From Allolobophora icterica (lineage: Eukaryota; Annelida; Clitellata; Crassiclitellata; Lumbricidae), in NCBI GenBank assembly GCA_963556255.1, contig OY744608.1, positions 7,039,523 through 7,103,522 on the forward strand: a stretch of DNA of 64,000 nucleotides, read 5' to 3'. How positions within the stretch are numbered: the first letter of the stretch is position 1; every line of letters starts with the position of its first letter. This document shows positions 11,294 through 23,500 of this stretch, in pieces. The position numbers were made by a program, and so were the translations under genes. The notes under the pieces are model-generated. The model saw only the letters and a list, made by a program, of their open reading frames with translations. It did not search any database and had not been told where the DNA came from.

Positions 11294-14200
11294 GTGGCGT
11301 TCTGCGCCCGCCCGGACGCCTGCACTCTCGTTGCGCCGGGCGGGTTTCGTGGTGGTGACTCCAGCCCACTGCCCGTCTGGAGCCACCCGAGTCACTGCCT
11401 TGTCTACTTCCAACGTAAAATGGCTGTTCTCTATCTCTGCTCATAGTGAACGTTCCTATCAGAGGAGATTCAGGATTGGCCGCTTAAGAAAGGCAACACC
11501 ATACAGTTCTGTCTCTGGGTCTGACTCTGCCTCTTCCGCGGTCGCCGGATGGGCAACGTCCTGAGGATGGCCGTCCTTCAGAACAGGGTTCGTTCTCTTA
11601 ATCAGCAGCAGTCTTCCCTCTTTGTGTGCCTTCTTAGCTATGGTTTTCTCTTACTCTCCAACCGATCTGAACTTTAACGTACCATTCTACATCTCGTGAC
11701 TCGAACTATCGCCATTTATAAGGGACACCAAACGTTTCTAAGTATCGGGAACAAGGAATACATGCGACAAGTCTCTGCATCACATCGTCCTAGAGACCGG
11801 TCTATTGGGCAACTGTCAATGGTACCTCTCTACGTCATGTCGTCTAGGCACCTGTCCATACGTCTTCCCACCGTACGTATCTCTCGCTCCATATCCGTGC
11901 AGGGCATACCGGCCTCACACGTATATTATCATGCACCACATTTACGGAGTAAGTTTCCTTACCCGTCCTCTGTGTTGGCAATTGTCAACCAACCCAGTGA
12001 TAAATTCTGCTTCGAAAGATAACGGTAAGGGTATCTACGGTACTCTGATAGTGAAGGTCCTCGCTCTATAACCTTCCTATCTACACACAGGACTTCGTTC
12101 CGACCTACGCACGAGGGGGCCCGGCCTCGCACTTCAGTCAGTTCTCAGAGCTGCATGTTACGACAAGCAAATATAGTTTTACCCGGGTATCCGACTACCC
12201 GGACTTTCGCGTATCGCTCTCTTGGTCTGCTTTATTACTTCCCTTCATACATGGGATTATCGTACTCCTCACCTAGGGACTCTGACTAGCTGAACTTCGG
12301 CTAGCAAAACGCGAACTTGTCTCTTTCGGACCTGGGTACCCGACTACCCGGCCCGAACTTTGAGGTTCATCTCTTCCTCTTGGTCTGATTTAATCTCTGT
12401 TTACCTGGAACTCGCGTACTCTTCACCTAGGGATCTGGCCCGCTTTATGTTCTCGATGCGGCGTATCCCAACCCGGTTTACATAACCTTTTACATGTACA
12501 CGGTTGTGTTTTCCCGGGAGCTCACAGACTCGTAGGCTTCATTTTTGAGTACACAGACTCGATTCTACTAACGGCACCAGTGGAGTAACTATCAGTACTG
12601 TTACCCCATTATTTCACACAGACCTGTGTTTTCACTTCCCACTGCGGGAAGTTTCCTGTCTTCCACACACCTGAACGAACCACGGTCAGATTGTTCGGGC
12701 AGTTCCCCGAACCGAGAAGTTTGCAGTTAGTTCCGCGAGCCAAGATTTTGCGGGTAGACCGCGAGTTAGGTAGGCCAAAGAAAGATATGCGGGAAAACCG
12801 CGGGAGAAATTATGACGGAGTAAAACAGCCAAAGGAAGACACCGTAGACCGCGAGTTAAGACGTATAAATGCATGATTGTTTATTGTGATTTGTATACTC
12901 TAGTATGTATAAGCTTTTATGTGTAGTTGAGATTTTTCGGTTTGACCGCGAGTTGAGAGATTGCGGTTTGTCCCGCGAGGTAAAAGAAAGGCGGGTAAGT
13001 TACCCGATGTTATCGAACGGAACCAACTGGGTCACCCTCCCCGTACATATCGAACTGTCACTATCGGGGTCTTGCCTTCCCCGTTTTTATACAGACCTGT
13101 GTATCGAACGGAACCACCGGGGTCTTGCCCCGTCTATATCGAACGTCATCAACGGGAGCTGCTTCCCCGTCTTTACCGACACAGACCTGTGTATTCGTTA
13201 TTACTCAAGATCGGTCTCCCCGAGGTTTACTCAGCCTGTTAAACTTCCACAATCGGGATTCAGACCGGCTCGCGATCTAACATCAGGGTGGGCCCCAGCC
13301 CTGTCGAATCGGCGGTCAATCCAACACCCAAGAGTGATTAGTTTTTGCTGTAACTCGGGATCACACTGCTCAGCTTTTTATGGACGATACTTTAACTGAG
13401 TTATCACCAACCGGATCTTTGCCCGTGTATCTCATACGGTTAACACCGGGTCCTTGCCCGTATAACTCTGACGCTCACCAGCGGGATTTTCCCGCGTGTA
13501 TATCTGACGCTCAACAGCGGGAACTTTGCCCGTATATCTCTAACGGTCAACGCCGGGTCTTTCCCCGGACCATCGAACAGTCACCAGCGAACCAGACACC
13601 GACGGGACCTATCCCGTTTATCTATCGAACGGAACCGCCGGGGTCGCCTTCCCCGGATTTTACCGACACAGACCTGTGAGTCTTTATCTCTCACGATCGG
13701 TCTTTCCCCGATTCAGCCTTCCATGATCAGACTCAGTACTGCTCGCGATCTACAACAGAGCGGGCCCTTACTCCGTTGGATCGGCGTTTGCCAGCACTGG
13801 TCAGACCGCCTTTGGAGCGGCTGTCACTCGGGAGCGCACTGATTAGCCTTGTGCCGGACGCCGTGTCCGTAAAATCATTCGTAGCCGAACACCTTACCAA
13901 CGACACTAAAGCACCGTGTCGTATTTGCAGAGCGCAACTTCGCCGCTCTACGTTATAAGCAATGCACCGTGTGGCAGGCTCTATACATCCGTCTGCATGC
14001 TAGAAACTGGCACGTATATTACATTCTGGCCTCCAGAGGAAGGCTAGATTCATTGGTCTGCACGACTATAAGTTAGTACGTAAATCAAATTCAGGCCTCC
14101 ATACTTATATATTAGCCCATGTACACCGTTTTAAATACGGGTGTCTAAAATATAGAAATCTAAATATTATACTAAGCGTCGCCCTAGCTCTAGGCATTAA

Positions 14201-14340
14201 ATATTTGACCGGAAGGAGTCTAATATTATTCTAATCAATAATTTAAATCGCTAAAGTGGGAAGAATACGCTAAAACTTAAATATTGGCTATTATGATATC
14301 GCCCTAGCGCTACCATCTACGCATCGGCCGTTGGTGCCCT
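11294..14340. repeat. Unidentified noncoding repeat block with short GC hairpins, in ZNFX1-A intron 1
   Basis: About 3 kb absent from intron 1 of copy B. No long reading frame. Two direct repeats of about 165 bp (near 12180-12300 and 12340-12440) share a CCGGGTA-loop-TACCCGG stem, TCTTGGTCTG and TTCACCTAGGGA. From about 12700 to 13860 the sequence is a chain of short GC stems separated by 25-45 bases, often followed by CCGACACAGACCTGTG or TATATCGAACGG. A larger duplication relates about 13236-13385 to 13720-13865 (CTCGCGATCTA…CGGGATCACACTG / CGGGAGCGCACTG). It resembles the noncoding part of a large mobile element, but I cannot name the family. Confidence 0.6.
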
Positions 14341-14423
14341 CTGATGCATTACGTCGCTGGATACCGCGTCAACAAGAAAGCTATTATTAATAAAACATGC
14401 ATTCAAGCCCTGTGGCCTGTCCG

Positions 14424-14465
14424 CCACAATGATGACGATGAAGATGATGATGATGACGATGATGA

Positions 14466-14499
<34 letters not shown>

Positions 14500-14573
14500 G
14501 GTGGTGGTGGTGGTGGTGGTGGTGGTGGTGGTGGTGGTGGTGGTGGTGGTGGTGGTGGTGGTGGTGGTGGTGG

Positions 14574-14666
<93 letters not shown>

Positions 14667-14669
14667 CGC
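14424..14669. repeat. Compound (GAT)n-(GGT)n-(GAT)n microsatellite
   Basis: GAT/GAC triplets, then about 30 GGT triplets (14484-14573), then about 30 GAT triplets. Copy B has a plain AAT array at the corresponding distance from exon 1 (63160-63272). The flank just after it (14690-14850) is homologous to copy B 63385-63540, so the two arrays probably arose from one triplet tract that changed composition. Confidence 0.95.
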
Positions 14670-14850
14670 GTCGATGATAATTATAATTTTGGTGCTCCAA
14701 ACAAATAATTCAATGCTAGTCAGATGTTCTGACATGAAGCTATTTGGAGTCCTTGAAATTGTTTTTCAAGTGTGAATCCGAACACAGAACTGTTTCAGAT
14801 TAGCATAGTCTAGCATAAAAGTTCTCTTCGCTACCAAGGCGTATTCCAAA

Positions 14851-14993
14851 CTATGCTGCGGTGGGGGTCCTGGTGCTCCTCCTCCTTCTCCTCTTCCTCC
14901 TCCACCACGTCTCTCACCAGGGCGACCACCACAACCATTCCCTCGCTCCCTTGCTAGACCGCCACGGTTTTCTCGCCTTGGCTGCTGAGCCAT
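14851..14993 (-). CDS. ZNFX1: ZNFX1-A first coding exon (donor site lost)
   Basis: Minus-strand ATG at 14993-14991 opens a 143-nt exon encoding a glycine/arginine-rich N-terminus (MAQQPRRENRGG…GGGAPGPPPQ) with RGG motifs, a likely RNA-binding tail. The exon matches copy B exon 1 (63543-63685) in length and sequence, and an acceptor-like TTCTATTTCAG lies just upstream of the ATG, suggesting an untranslated exon before it. In copy B the exon ends CCTAG then GTACGG; here the same point reads CATAG then TTTGGAA, so the GT donor is gone. A GT one base earlier would shift the frame of the large exon. Either the gene is silenced or it uses another start. Confidence 0.82.
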
Positions 14994-15440
14994 GATCTCA
15001 GAGTATCTGAAATAGAATTAATCCAAGTCATAGTTCGAAAATTCGTGACTTTCGATTTTAAAATTCGTTGGGCCATTGTTGGGCCTTTCTAACACTGACA
15101 GTGGCTTTTTCAAAAAACAGCGTAAACAACAACAGCAAAATGTGATGACGTCTTGATTTGTTGTGCTAAGCTCCTGTTTAAAATTTAATGTAAAATTCGA
15201 TATAAAAGTTTATTACGTAACGAGTTAATTTAGTTAAAACCTAATTTCTCAAAGATGAAAGGACATGGACTGGAGTGGAAGTAGGTCTACATGTATGACA
15301 TTGTTGTGATTTTGAAGGAGAAGGAAAAGGATAATCCGAAAAAACAGTGTTGATATCCGCGATTCGTGATCGTAATCGTAATCTCCAAACTTCTAAAGCA
15401 CCACTCGAAGGCCAAGCGCAGGGCACCAGCCTATTCACAA
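14994..15440. other. Upstream region of ZNFX1-A
   Basis: Sequence 5' of the first coding exon. The first 40 bases match copy B upstream of its ATG (63686-63725) and include a polypyrimidine-AG acceptor on the minus strand. Further out the copies diverge. No TATA box or other promoter element that I would defend. Confidence 0.4.
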
Positions 15441-15599
15441 GCGCTACGTCAAATCAGAGGGTGTTTCCAGAAGTAGTCCAAAAGAGATCCAAGTCCGGTT
15501 TCCAGGAGGCCAAATTAAATCAGAGGGGTTTCCAGAGAGTGGTCCAACAGAGGCCGTTGTCCAGTTTCCAGGGGTACAGATCAAGAGAGGAGGCAGAGC

Positions 15600-15905
15600 A
15601 GCTGTCAAGGCGGGTATCGTTTAGGGCGAGAATAATTGGAGGGCGGAGGATCAGATGAATCAGGGTAGGAGTTCTTGAAAAGGTGAGACTTCAGTTTCGA
15701 GGGAAATGCCCGGGGGGGTGATATATAGAGGAACATGAGAAGGAGGCTGAAGGTCGGGTTGCAATGATGATGGAGGCACTGAGAAACTAAGAAATTCAGT
15801 GGGGAGGTCATTCCAGAGGCGTGGTGCTGTGTTGGATATGGCTCGGTTGGAGAACTTGAGATGAGTAGTGACGGGTCGAGAAAGAGAGGTGGGGATAGGA
15901 TCAAG
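15600..15905 (-). mobile_element. Degenerate L2/CR1-like RT C-terminal fragment
   Basis: On the minus strand, with frame slips, this reads like the end of a CR1/L2 reverse transcriptase: an ASG/LWND-like block, then PPRAFPSKLKSHLFKNSYPD and a proline/serine tail. A related fragment lies on the plus strand at 33450-33655 and ends in the same way. Upstream (15455-15590) two loosely repeated TTTCCAG…GTCCAA(C/A)AGAG segments are seen, of unknown origin. Confidence 0.65.
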
Positions 15906-15954
15906 TTCGCATTGTTTGATGGAAAGAGGAGTTTATGAGGTTTTGGGGAGGGGC

Positions 15955-16335
15955 AGAGTTGACTGCTACCTCACGCGTCCACAGGTGGCGGATAGTGGAA
16001 CGGAACGGCCTCTAGATATAGAAGCTAGCTGCGAAATAAGCAGGTTAAAACCTGACGAATAAACAATCGCGGACCAACAGCGGCAGTGCTAGAAGGGCGC
16101 AGTGTGGGTCATGGGTGGTTCCATGTTCCACATTTTAAAAGCTGCAAGAGCACCTTGACGGCCTTGTGACATGGCGTGGGCAGGCGGCCATCCAAATAAG
16201 CCCCCGCTGCTTTGCGGGCAGGTGTTTATCGCCAAAAGCTAAGTCCACAGCCGTCAACTGTGGTTGACATCAGGAAGGGCATCCGGTCAGTAAAAAAACT
16301 GCTCCAAACTGCTCCAAACTTATCAAATGGATCCG
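15955..16335 (+). repeat. Dispersed repeat, copy 1
   Basis: About 380 bp, including CACGCGTCCACAGGTGGCGG, AGCTGCGAAATAAGCAGG, GCGGACCAACAGCGGCA and the end phrase GAAGGGCATCCGGTC. The same sequence occurs at 27140-27510 inside the Kolobok-like transposon. The GGGCATCC ending resembles the 3' UTR of a non-LTR retrotransposon, but no coding part is attached, so the family is unnamed here. Confidence 0.8.
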
Positions 16336-17809
16336 ACAGCGGGATGGGACTATCCCAGGCTGAAGGCAGAGAAGAGTTTAGGAGGAGTGACACTTCTGCT
16401 TCAGAGGCGGGAGAGAAAATTGGGAGCGATAACTTAGAGGCAGAAGAAGCAGGGTTGAGATTATGGGGTGAATCACTGCTGGATGAATAGGGACCTTTAA
16501 GAATTTTCGTTTTACATATTTTAATATTTAGTTAATTTAAACAGATATATTTCATGAATCATTTTCTGGTCAGAATGCATTTTTATGCAGACTCAAAATG
16601 CTCCAGGTTACCACGCATTCAAGCCTTATAAGCTCCTTAGTCCGCCGTTGAATAACAGTGCCCATGATAGGTGTGTAGCCTATAATTTGTTGGATCACCT
16701 CGTGCCTAATAACGTACTATTCTCTTTAGTTGACCCTATAGATGCAACATATTTTCCAGTACTGATCGAATCTAGAGCAGCATATGCTGCTTTGAGTATG
16801 CAATGCAGGGTCATTTTTAAATTTTTCAAATAACTCAAAAGTCTACTCAATCTAAAAATAGAAATGGTCCATGGCTGGGTGATAGGTCAAAAGCCTTTTG
16901 CGCAATGCAGGTGAAATATCAAACCTCCATTTTTACCTGCTTAGCGACGACCAAGTCCGTTCTATTCTGTTGGCAAAACGACTTCGAAAATTTTGAAAGT
17001 TTTTGCTGCCTGAGACAGGCTTTCAAATCGTTTTTCGAAAGCTGTTTTCTGCGAGGCAGAACAAGATGACGATATACGGAATATTTTCCAAGTTTCTCGA
17101 TTGCCTACTGGATTGAAAACTATCTCAGTAGAATTAACTCTTAATGATTTCGCTTTTGACAAAACCAGATGTAGCCTAGGCCTATCTATTTATAGTTAGA
17201 AAATCCCACGCTCTCACATACAGGACACCGAGACAATCGGCTCCATTATGACATTCGCACGAACATTACAACTTTCAAATTTGCAGCAAATTTAAGAATA
17301 TAATCCCGTGAAGTGAATTTTTCTATACTCGATACTGTGCACAGAACTAGATTTAAACATGCATGGTTGTCACAAATAAGCAATGGGAATACAACATTCC
17401 AGACCTATGTGGGTCATCCGATACCTTTTCAGTTGACCTATTGACCTTCTCGTTAGTAGTTGCGTAATTACTTACTGCAAAACTTCACTGATTTGATGCT
17501 GATGTTGACAAGTCAATACACCGATCTACAACCTGACTCTTGCGGGTTTGAATTGATATCGCGTCGGTGCTGTAGGCCTAACTGGTCTTATTGACGCGGC
17601 TTTTGTATGGCACTGAGACATTTTAAAGAGTCACATTGCAATACATTTCAGGTCTATCCTCTCGAACGAGTCTCCCGTCCTCCGTCTCCTCTTTCTACAC
17701 CAAATGTGTCGGATTTATTCCATTCGCCCTCGTGCACATGAATATTCTCTTCCTCCCAAAGATGACAAGAATTTCATCCTTTGCCTTTTGTATAGAAGCA
17801 TCTTCAATC
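16336..17809. other. Intergenic sequence without recognised genes
   Basis: AT-rich single-copy sequence. The longest open frames (for example 16585-16833) are short, lack recognisable domains and start without context. I see no RNA gene, repeat or conserved motif. Confidence 0.5.
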
Positions 17810-18117
17810 CAGGGGCGTCATTTCAGCTTTTTCAGGGGGGGGCAAGGACGTCAAAAAAGAGGTAAAAAAATTATCGCGGTCTGCAAGAAAATTTTTTAAC
17901 CATTTTTTGCTTTGCAAACTCTAGTTAATGATACTGAAAAATGATACTCAAATTCATAGATTTATTATATACTAGTAGGCCCTATATAATAAATCTATGA
18001 ATTTGAGTATCATTTTTTTCCTTTTTACCCCTTTCTTCTTCCTTATTTTTTTCCCATTCTCTCCATTTTTTTCAAAATCTGGGGGCAAATCCCCCTCACC
18101 CCCCAATGACGTCCCTG
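17810..18117. mobile_element. hAT-like MITE with a long central hairpin
   Basis: A 308-bp element with terminal repeats CAGGGGCGTCATT / AATGACGTCCCTG and a perfect 8-bp target duplication, CTTCAATC (17802-17809 and 18118-18125). Inside lies a perfect 35-bp inverted repeat (17937-17971 against 17983-18017) around an 11-base loop. G-runs sit just inside the left end and C-runs inside the right end. There is no coding capacity. Confidence 0.88.
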
Positions 18118-18139
18118 CTTCAATCCGTCTGACTAATTC

Positions 18140-18206
18140 TCAAATATTCCATTGTCTTATTTGGTTTCAGATGCCTTGTACGTGGAAAGCCGAGATGTGT
18201 TCACTG
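18140..18206 (+). repeat. Exon-like duplicated segment, copy 1
   Basis: About 65 bp nearly identical to 52052-52118. In both, TTGGTTTCAG, a good splice acceptor, is followed directly by ATGCCTTGTACGTGG and an open frame reading MPCTWKAEMCSL. After CACTG the two diverge, here within 10 bases of the LTR element that starts at 18216. It may be the edge of an exon of an unrecognised gene, or part of a repeat. Confidence 0.6.
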
Positions 18207-18215
18207 TGTTTCTTT

Positions 18216-20504
18216 TGTAAGAACATAGAATATTCTCACATGGGAAAGGATTTAAAATTTTTAAAATGCAATATTCCTCTTTAATAAATATTATAAAGTA
18301 ATCACAAATATTAGAACCAGGGTGTGAGGCGGCTGCGCGATGTGCGTGGGCAGAACTAGCGGTTCAGGAGAGAGAGATACGATTGGCTAGCCTATTTCAG
18401 ATACGACGTCCGTCAAGTCCACGTATGATGGTTTCACGGGGCAGCTGCCACCGATAATTAACATGCAAAAGAGATGCAGGGGAAGTTACTTGGACCGCCC
18501 ATCCAGGGTAAGGCACCGCGGCCGGCGAGGGTTACAGACAGCTGTCGATCGCTGTTTAGGCACGCTTAAGGTAAACAAGAGGTAATGATAATGGTCAGCC
18601 TATCAAGTAGAAGGGGTGGGACGGTCAACTAAACGGTCGAACACTTAATCGGGCCAGAGAGGAGCTAAATAAAAATAGCTCTGATTGGACAGCAAGAAGT
18701 CCGTCTACAGAAACACTTTAGAAGATTTTACTATAAAAACTCATGCAAGGAGAAATAAGTCAGTCTGCGGCGGAGAAGAATCACGGAGAACCTCAACGGA
18801 CGAAGAAGGAAGAAATCAACGGACGGAGAAGAACTAACGAGTTCACTCCAAATGCTACGAGAGTCGGACGCAGAGGACCTCGAGCAACTGAGCAGAGCCA
18901 ACACGAAGCTCACTCAACCTGACTTAAACGAGTCTGCTGCGGAGGAGAATCAACCACGGAACAAGCTCAAGGACGGAAGGAGAACCTCTACCGGGAAAAG
19001 GAAGCGGACGCCGAAGGACGCGAGCAACTGAGCAGAGCCAACACGAAGCTCACTCAACCTGATACTAGAGAAGACTGGAAGAATCTACAGCCGAAGGCGA
19101 TAGACGTCTACGTAGCAGAACCTTTGGACGTTCACTACAGACGAGGATCGACGGCGCCTCCTGTCGACGGCGTCAGGAAGCTTCCGGTACAGAGAGACGA
19201 GCATTCATCCGCGTTGACGAGACCAGACAATTCATCTGGAGACGATCAATTCATCCGTGCTGAGACGAGAACGAGTCCATTCATCCGCGTTGACGAGACC
19301 AGACAATTCATCTGGAGACGATCAATTCATCCGCGCTGACGAGACGAGACAATTTATCCGTTGCAGAGAGACGAGTCAATTCATCCGCGCTGACGAGACC
19401 AGACGATTCTTCCGTTGCAGACGAGACCAGACAATTCATCCGTTGCAGAGTACGAGACGATTCATCCGTTGCTGACGAGACGAGACAATTCATCCGTTGC
19501 AGAGAGACGAGTCAATTCATCCGTTGCAGAGTACGAGACAATTCATCCGCGCTGACGAGACGAGACAATTCATCCGTTGCAGAGAGAGGAGTCAATTCAT
19601 CCGTTGCTGACGAGACGAGACAATTCATCCGTTGCAGACGAGACGAGACAATTCATCCGTTGCTCTGACGATCCATTCATCATTCTGACGAGACGAGACG
19701 GTTAATTCATCCACAGCTCTCGGGACGTGCATTTTTCCGAGACGTATCATTCAACAGTCCAGCCACCATTCAGTCTATACCTTCATTCATCTGCCGCTTC
19801 AGCGAGTGAGTCACCTAAACGACTCCTATCAAGCCTGGAAACCCTGCGTCTGTCTTCATCGTGAGCGAATTCCGATTCATAGCTTCCAAACCGTTACGTA
19901 AGTCGTATTCGTAATATCTGATCTGCTAAAGTCGTCAACACGTCCACAAGGCCGCCATTGTGACCTACATCGCGTATCTACGTCTGCATTTCTGTCCATC
20001 CAGGGCCGACGAGCGAACGGCCTACGCGAAGCAACTCGAGCGACGTCTAGCGGTAACCCCTCTCCACAGTCACCGACGACAGCGACGCCTAGCGGTAGTC
20101 TGTGTATGCGTCTGCGATTGGTGAATAACCCCTCCTCCACACGAGCCCGGCACCTCGATTGCATTACCAATCAATCTGATCACTGCGGTATATAGATGTC
20201 TGTAGCAATTAAACTCCACCTAATTAGTGAATAAAAGAGTATATTGAAAAGCGAGCCAACGTGGAATTCACTGCAGCTCGAAGATTATAGAAATTGGGCC
20301 ATATTCAAATTCTAAATCCTATATTTATAAAACCGAAGCTGTCTGATCGCATAAAAGCTCATTCTTAGTGTAAGAACAGACCTTCCTCCCACACTTAATT
20401 AAGTAAGACAATACTGGACCAATTAGTTCTTTCTAGCGTATGTTTGTCGTGAATAAAAGTATAATCACATAAGACGCAGAGCCTTATCTTAATTGGATCT
20501 AAAC
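18216..20504 (+). mobile_element. 5' LTR and leader of gag-protease LTR element
   Basis: This segment recurs 11,998 bp downstream (30214-32502) with no difference that I could find, the expected picture of two LTRs. It starts TGTAAGAACATAG; the exact 3' end of the LTR cannot be set, because the repeated block also runs on into the gag frame in both places. A TATA-like GGTATATAG near 20188 and AATAAAAG near 20230 are candidate promoter and polyadenylation signals, which would put the LTR end somewhere in 20250-20400. A minisatellite (19195-19700) lies inside it, and a 43-bp phrase beginning GAGCAACTGAGCAGAGCC occurs twice (about 18880 and 19020). Confidence 0.8.
19195..19700 (+). repeat. Minisatellite within the LTR, copy 1
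   Basis: About 16 imperfect units of 25-35 bp built on CGAGACAATTCATCCGTTGC with AGAGAGACGAGT, TGACGAGAC or AGAGTACGAGA spacers. The identical array is present in the second LTR copy at 31193-31698. Confidence 0.9.
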
Positions 20505-23500
20505 ATGTCTCGCAGCAGCGTGAGCTCTTTAGATAGAAATAGCAAGGATGCGGGTAGTGAAAGTAGTGACAACGAGGTAGGCCCCAATCCACCTGTGATG
20601 CCACGGACACCTCCAGAAGACCCGTTGTCCCGCATCTATGAGGTGGTGAGTCATATAGCCTCTAGTTTAGCGGATGTGTCTGTACAACAGAAGTCCATGG
20701 ATTCTAGGATGATGTCTATAGGCCATCAGCAATCGGCCCTTTGCGAGTCAGTAGAGGACTTGACAAAGCGATTGAGCACAATGGAAGAAGTAAGAAGTCC
20801 CATTTTTGGTTTTAAGGACCCTAATTACTCACTCCAAGTAATTGCAGACCAATCGGCTGCCACGGCCAAAGCCACTCAGGAACACCACCCCTCGTCTGCC
20901 TTTGCGAGTACAGGTGCAAGCCTGGATAGAGGAGTTCTCGCATTGGACAATAACGGCCTTAGAAGGAGCGAAAGATTACGAGAAAAGCAATTAAGGCTTG
21001 GTAACGTGATAGCCCAGAATGATTATATAGCGCCTAGAAATACTCCCGAATCACCCCCTCCGGCTCTGAGGTATGAGAATCAATCAAGATACATTCCCCA
21101 ACCTGAATTAGCAACTCAGGTGTGTCTTGAGAGATTCAATCCATCTAGGTTCGATGACGTCGTGGACAACCAAATGGGCGGAAGTACGGTAGCAGGACGG
21201 GGAGCTGGCTTCCCTTCCAACAGGGAGACAGTGTCCTGGCTACCGGAAACAACAAACTTCCACACTGGCGGCGACGATGTTGGATGTAGAAGTCCAGAAA
21301 GGACGTCTTGCGAACAGATGGTTTATGGCGGCGAGGTAAACAGAGGAGAGGAGGTGAGACGGAGTCAAAATGGTAATAGGCGCAGTTTAAATAGACACAA
21401 TGGTGGGGAGCATGAAGAATTCATGGATACCAGCATTAGACGATCAGATTATGACCCGAGCAATGGTTTTGTAGAACCAATACAGAATCATGAGCTGAAC
21501 AGTGGAGCGGATGTAGGTAGCAGAAATGAGTATATGCGATCAGTAGGCAGGAATAAGGAAAATTTCGGAAATTTGGCAAATTCTGACAGATTTTGTAATA
21601 ATGATTTTGGTGCGAGAATGCGGCCTGTGCTTACCGAATTACCAGTTCTGCATCCGGAACGTCGTCAGTCTGCGTTTCAGCCAGTCAGTCGCAGAGATGA
21701 ACGGCCGACGCAAACAGAGGATCGTAGAAACGGCGACCACAGGGGACCAGTCCCAATGCAGCCAAATGACGTCACCTACGCTCCAGAAAGGGGAGGTGAT
21801 GGTTGTCGCGTAACGGACCACCGCAACAGACCAGCCTTTCTCACCGTTCAAGAAGTCGAAGCAGGCATCTTTCAGCCCTACGTCACTTCCGGTGCCGACA
21901 GTCGATTCCAGAATCCACATCCGCTACAGGTCACGTGGGAAGATCAACTTCCGGCGTCGTTAGCAACCGTGCTGCAACCAAATCTCCGGAGACCAGAACC
22001 TGTGAGGGGTGAGCAGCTCATATATTCGTCCGCACTAGGAGGATGTCGAACAAGCGTTGGGATGGGACCACCCTATACCGAAAGATTGCCGAATGGAAAG
22101 GAAGGGAGTCACCTTATCTATGAGCGACGGCAGGAGCAACCTGTTGCTGTGATGACCTCATATGATCATGTATCTCTAATGAACCCGGCTACTGATGTAC
22201 GTGATGGACCACGACCCAGAGGAAATGACTGGACGAGTCAAGTCCTTGGAAATGGTCATGCACTTTACGGAAATGCTGTGTCAAGACCGGAAGAGAGCGA
22301 TCGGCATGCACCAGCGACGGAGAGCAGATCTAAAGGTACGATTTCGTTATCCACCTATGACGGCTTGTCATCTTTAGATTTATTTTTAACACGATTCAAG
22401 ATATGTAGGCAACACAATAATTGGTCAGAAACTTCCAGCTGGAATCACTTAGTATGTGCGCTACAAAATAATGCAGCAGCGATTTTGACTGAATGGGATG
22501 CATCTGAATTGTCGACAGTGGATAAATTAATTGGTCGGTTAGAACAGCGTTTTGGTACGAGTTCCAGGACGAATTACTACCAGGCACAGCTTCAGCAAAG
22601 AACGCAGGCTGAGGGGGAGAGTTTTGAAGCCTTGGCTGCATCAATAAGACAACTTACATCATTAGCATATCGCGGTATGTCCTCGTCTCACAGTGACCTC
22701 TTAGCTAGGAAAAAGTTTGCTGATGCATTGTTGGACAGAAAGTTAGCAGCACAATTGAGTTTATATGAGTGTGACAGTCTTGAGTCATCCCTTGCTTTTT
22801 CACTCCGTTGGCAAAATATGATTGCCTTGGAAAAACAGCGACATAGGTCCCGCTCCCCGCCGCATAGACGTGTTAATTGTATACAGAACGTGGAAGCCAG
22901 AACAAGACGCAGACAACCGAAGCAGTGGCGCGACACGAATAGGCGCTACCCTAGAAACCAATCGTACTTTGCTCCGAGACCTAACGGAAGAGTCTACGTA
23001 CTCGAGAACGAAACTCCGACAGGGAACCAGATGGAACCTGCCGCGAATCCTTTATCGCCCAGACCTCCGAAACGCGTTCAACCGTTGATGGACATAATTA
23101 CGCGACGGCCACCTACCCACAACCATTGCCAATCGTCAACGAAATACAGACAAGAGCATGACGAGCATCGACCGAGATTGAGAAAGCGGTGGCTACGTGA
23201 AAGAAGAGATGACACGGAAGACAAAGTGTGCATCGAAATAGGTATATTTGGGAAGAAAGTTTTATCGCTTCTTGACAGCGGATCTAGATGCTCGATCGTT
23301 CCATCGCATTTGATCAACAGTAAATACATGCGACCTCCAAGACCAGAAATGTCGACTGCTAGCGGAGAAAAATTGTCTACCCTAGGCACGGCATTCATCA
23401 AATGTCTTGTGAACGACGTTCTGATTGACTTTCCTTGTGTTCTGTCAGATCAAGTTAGTTGTGTTCTAATAGGCTCGCAATGGCTTCATGATAATTCGGC

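Noticed and set aside
19195..19700. CRISPR-like array of regular repeats
   Set aside because: Units vary in length, spacers are not unique, and the DNA is from an animal; it is a minisatellite inside an LTR.
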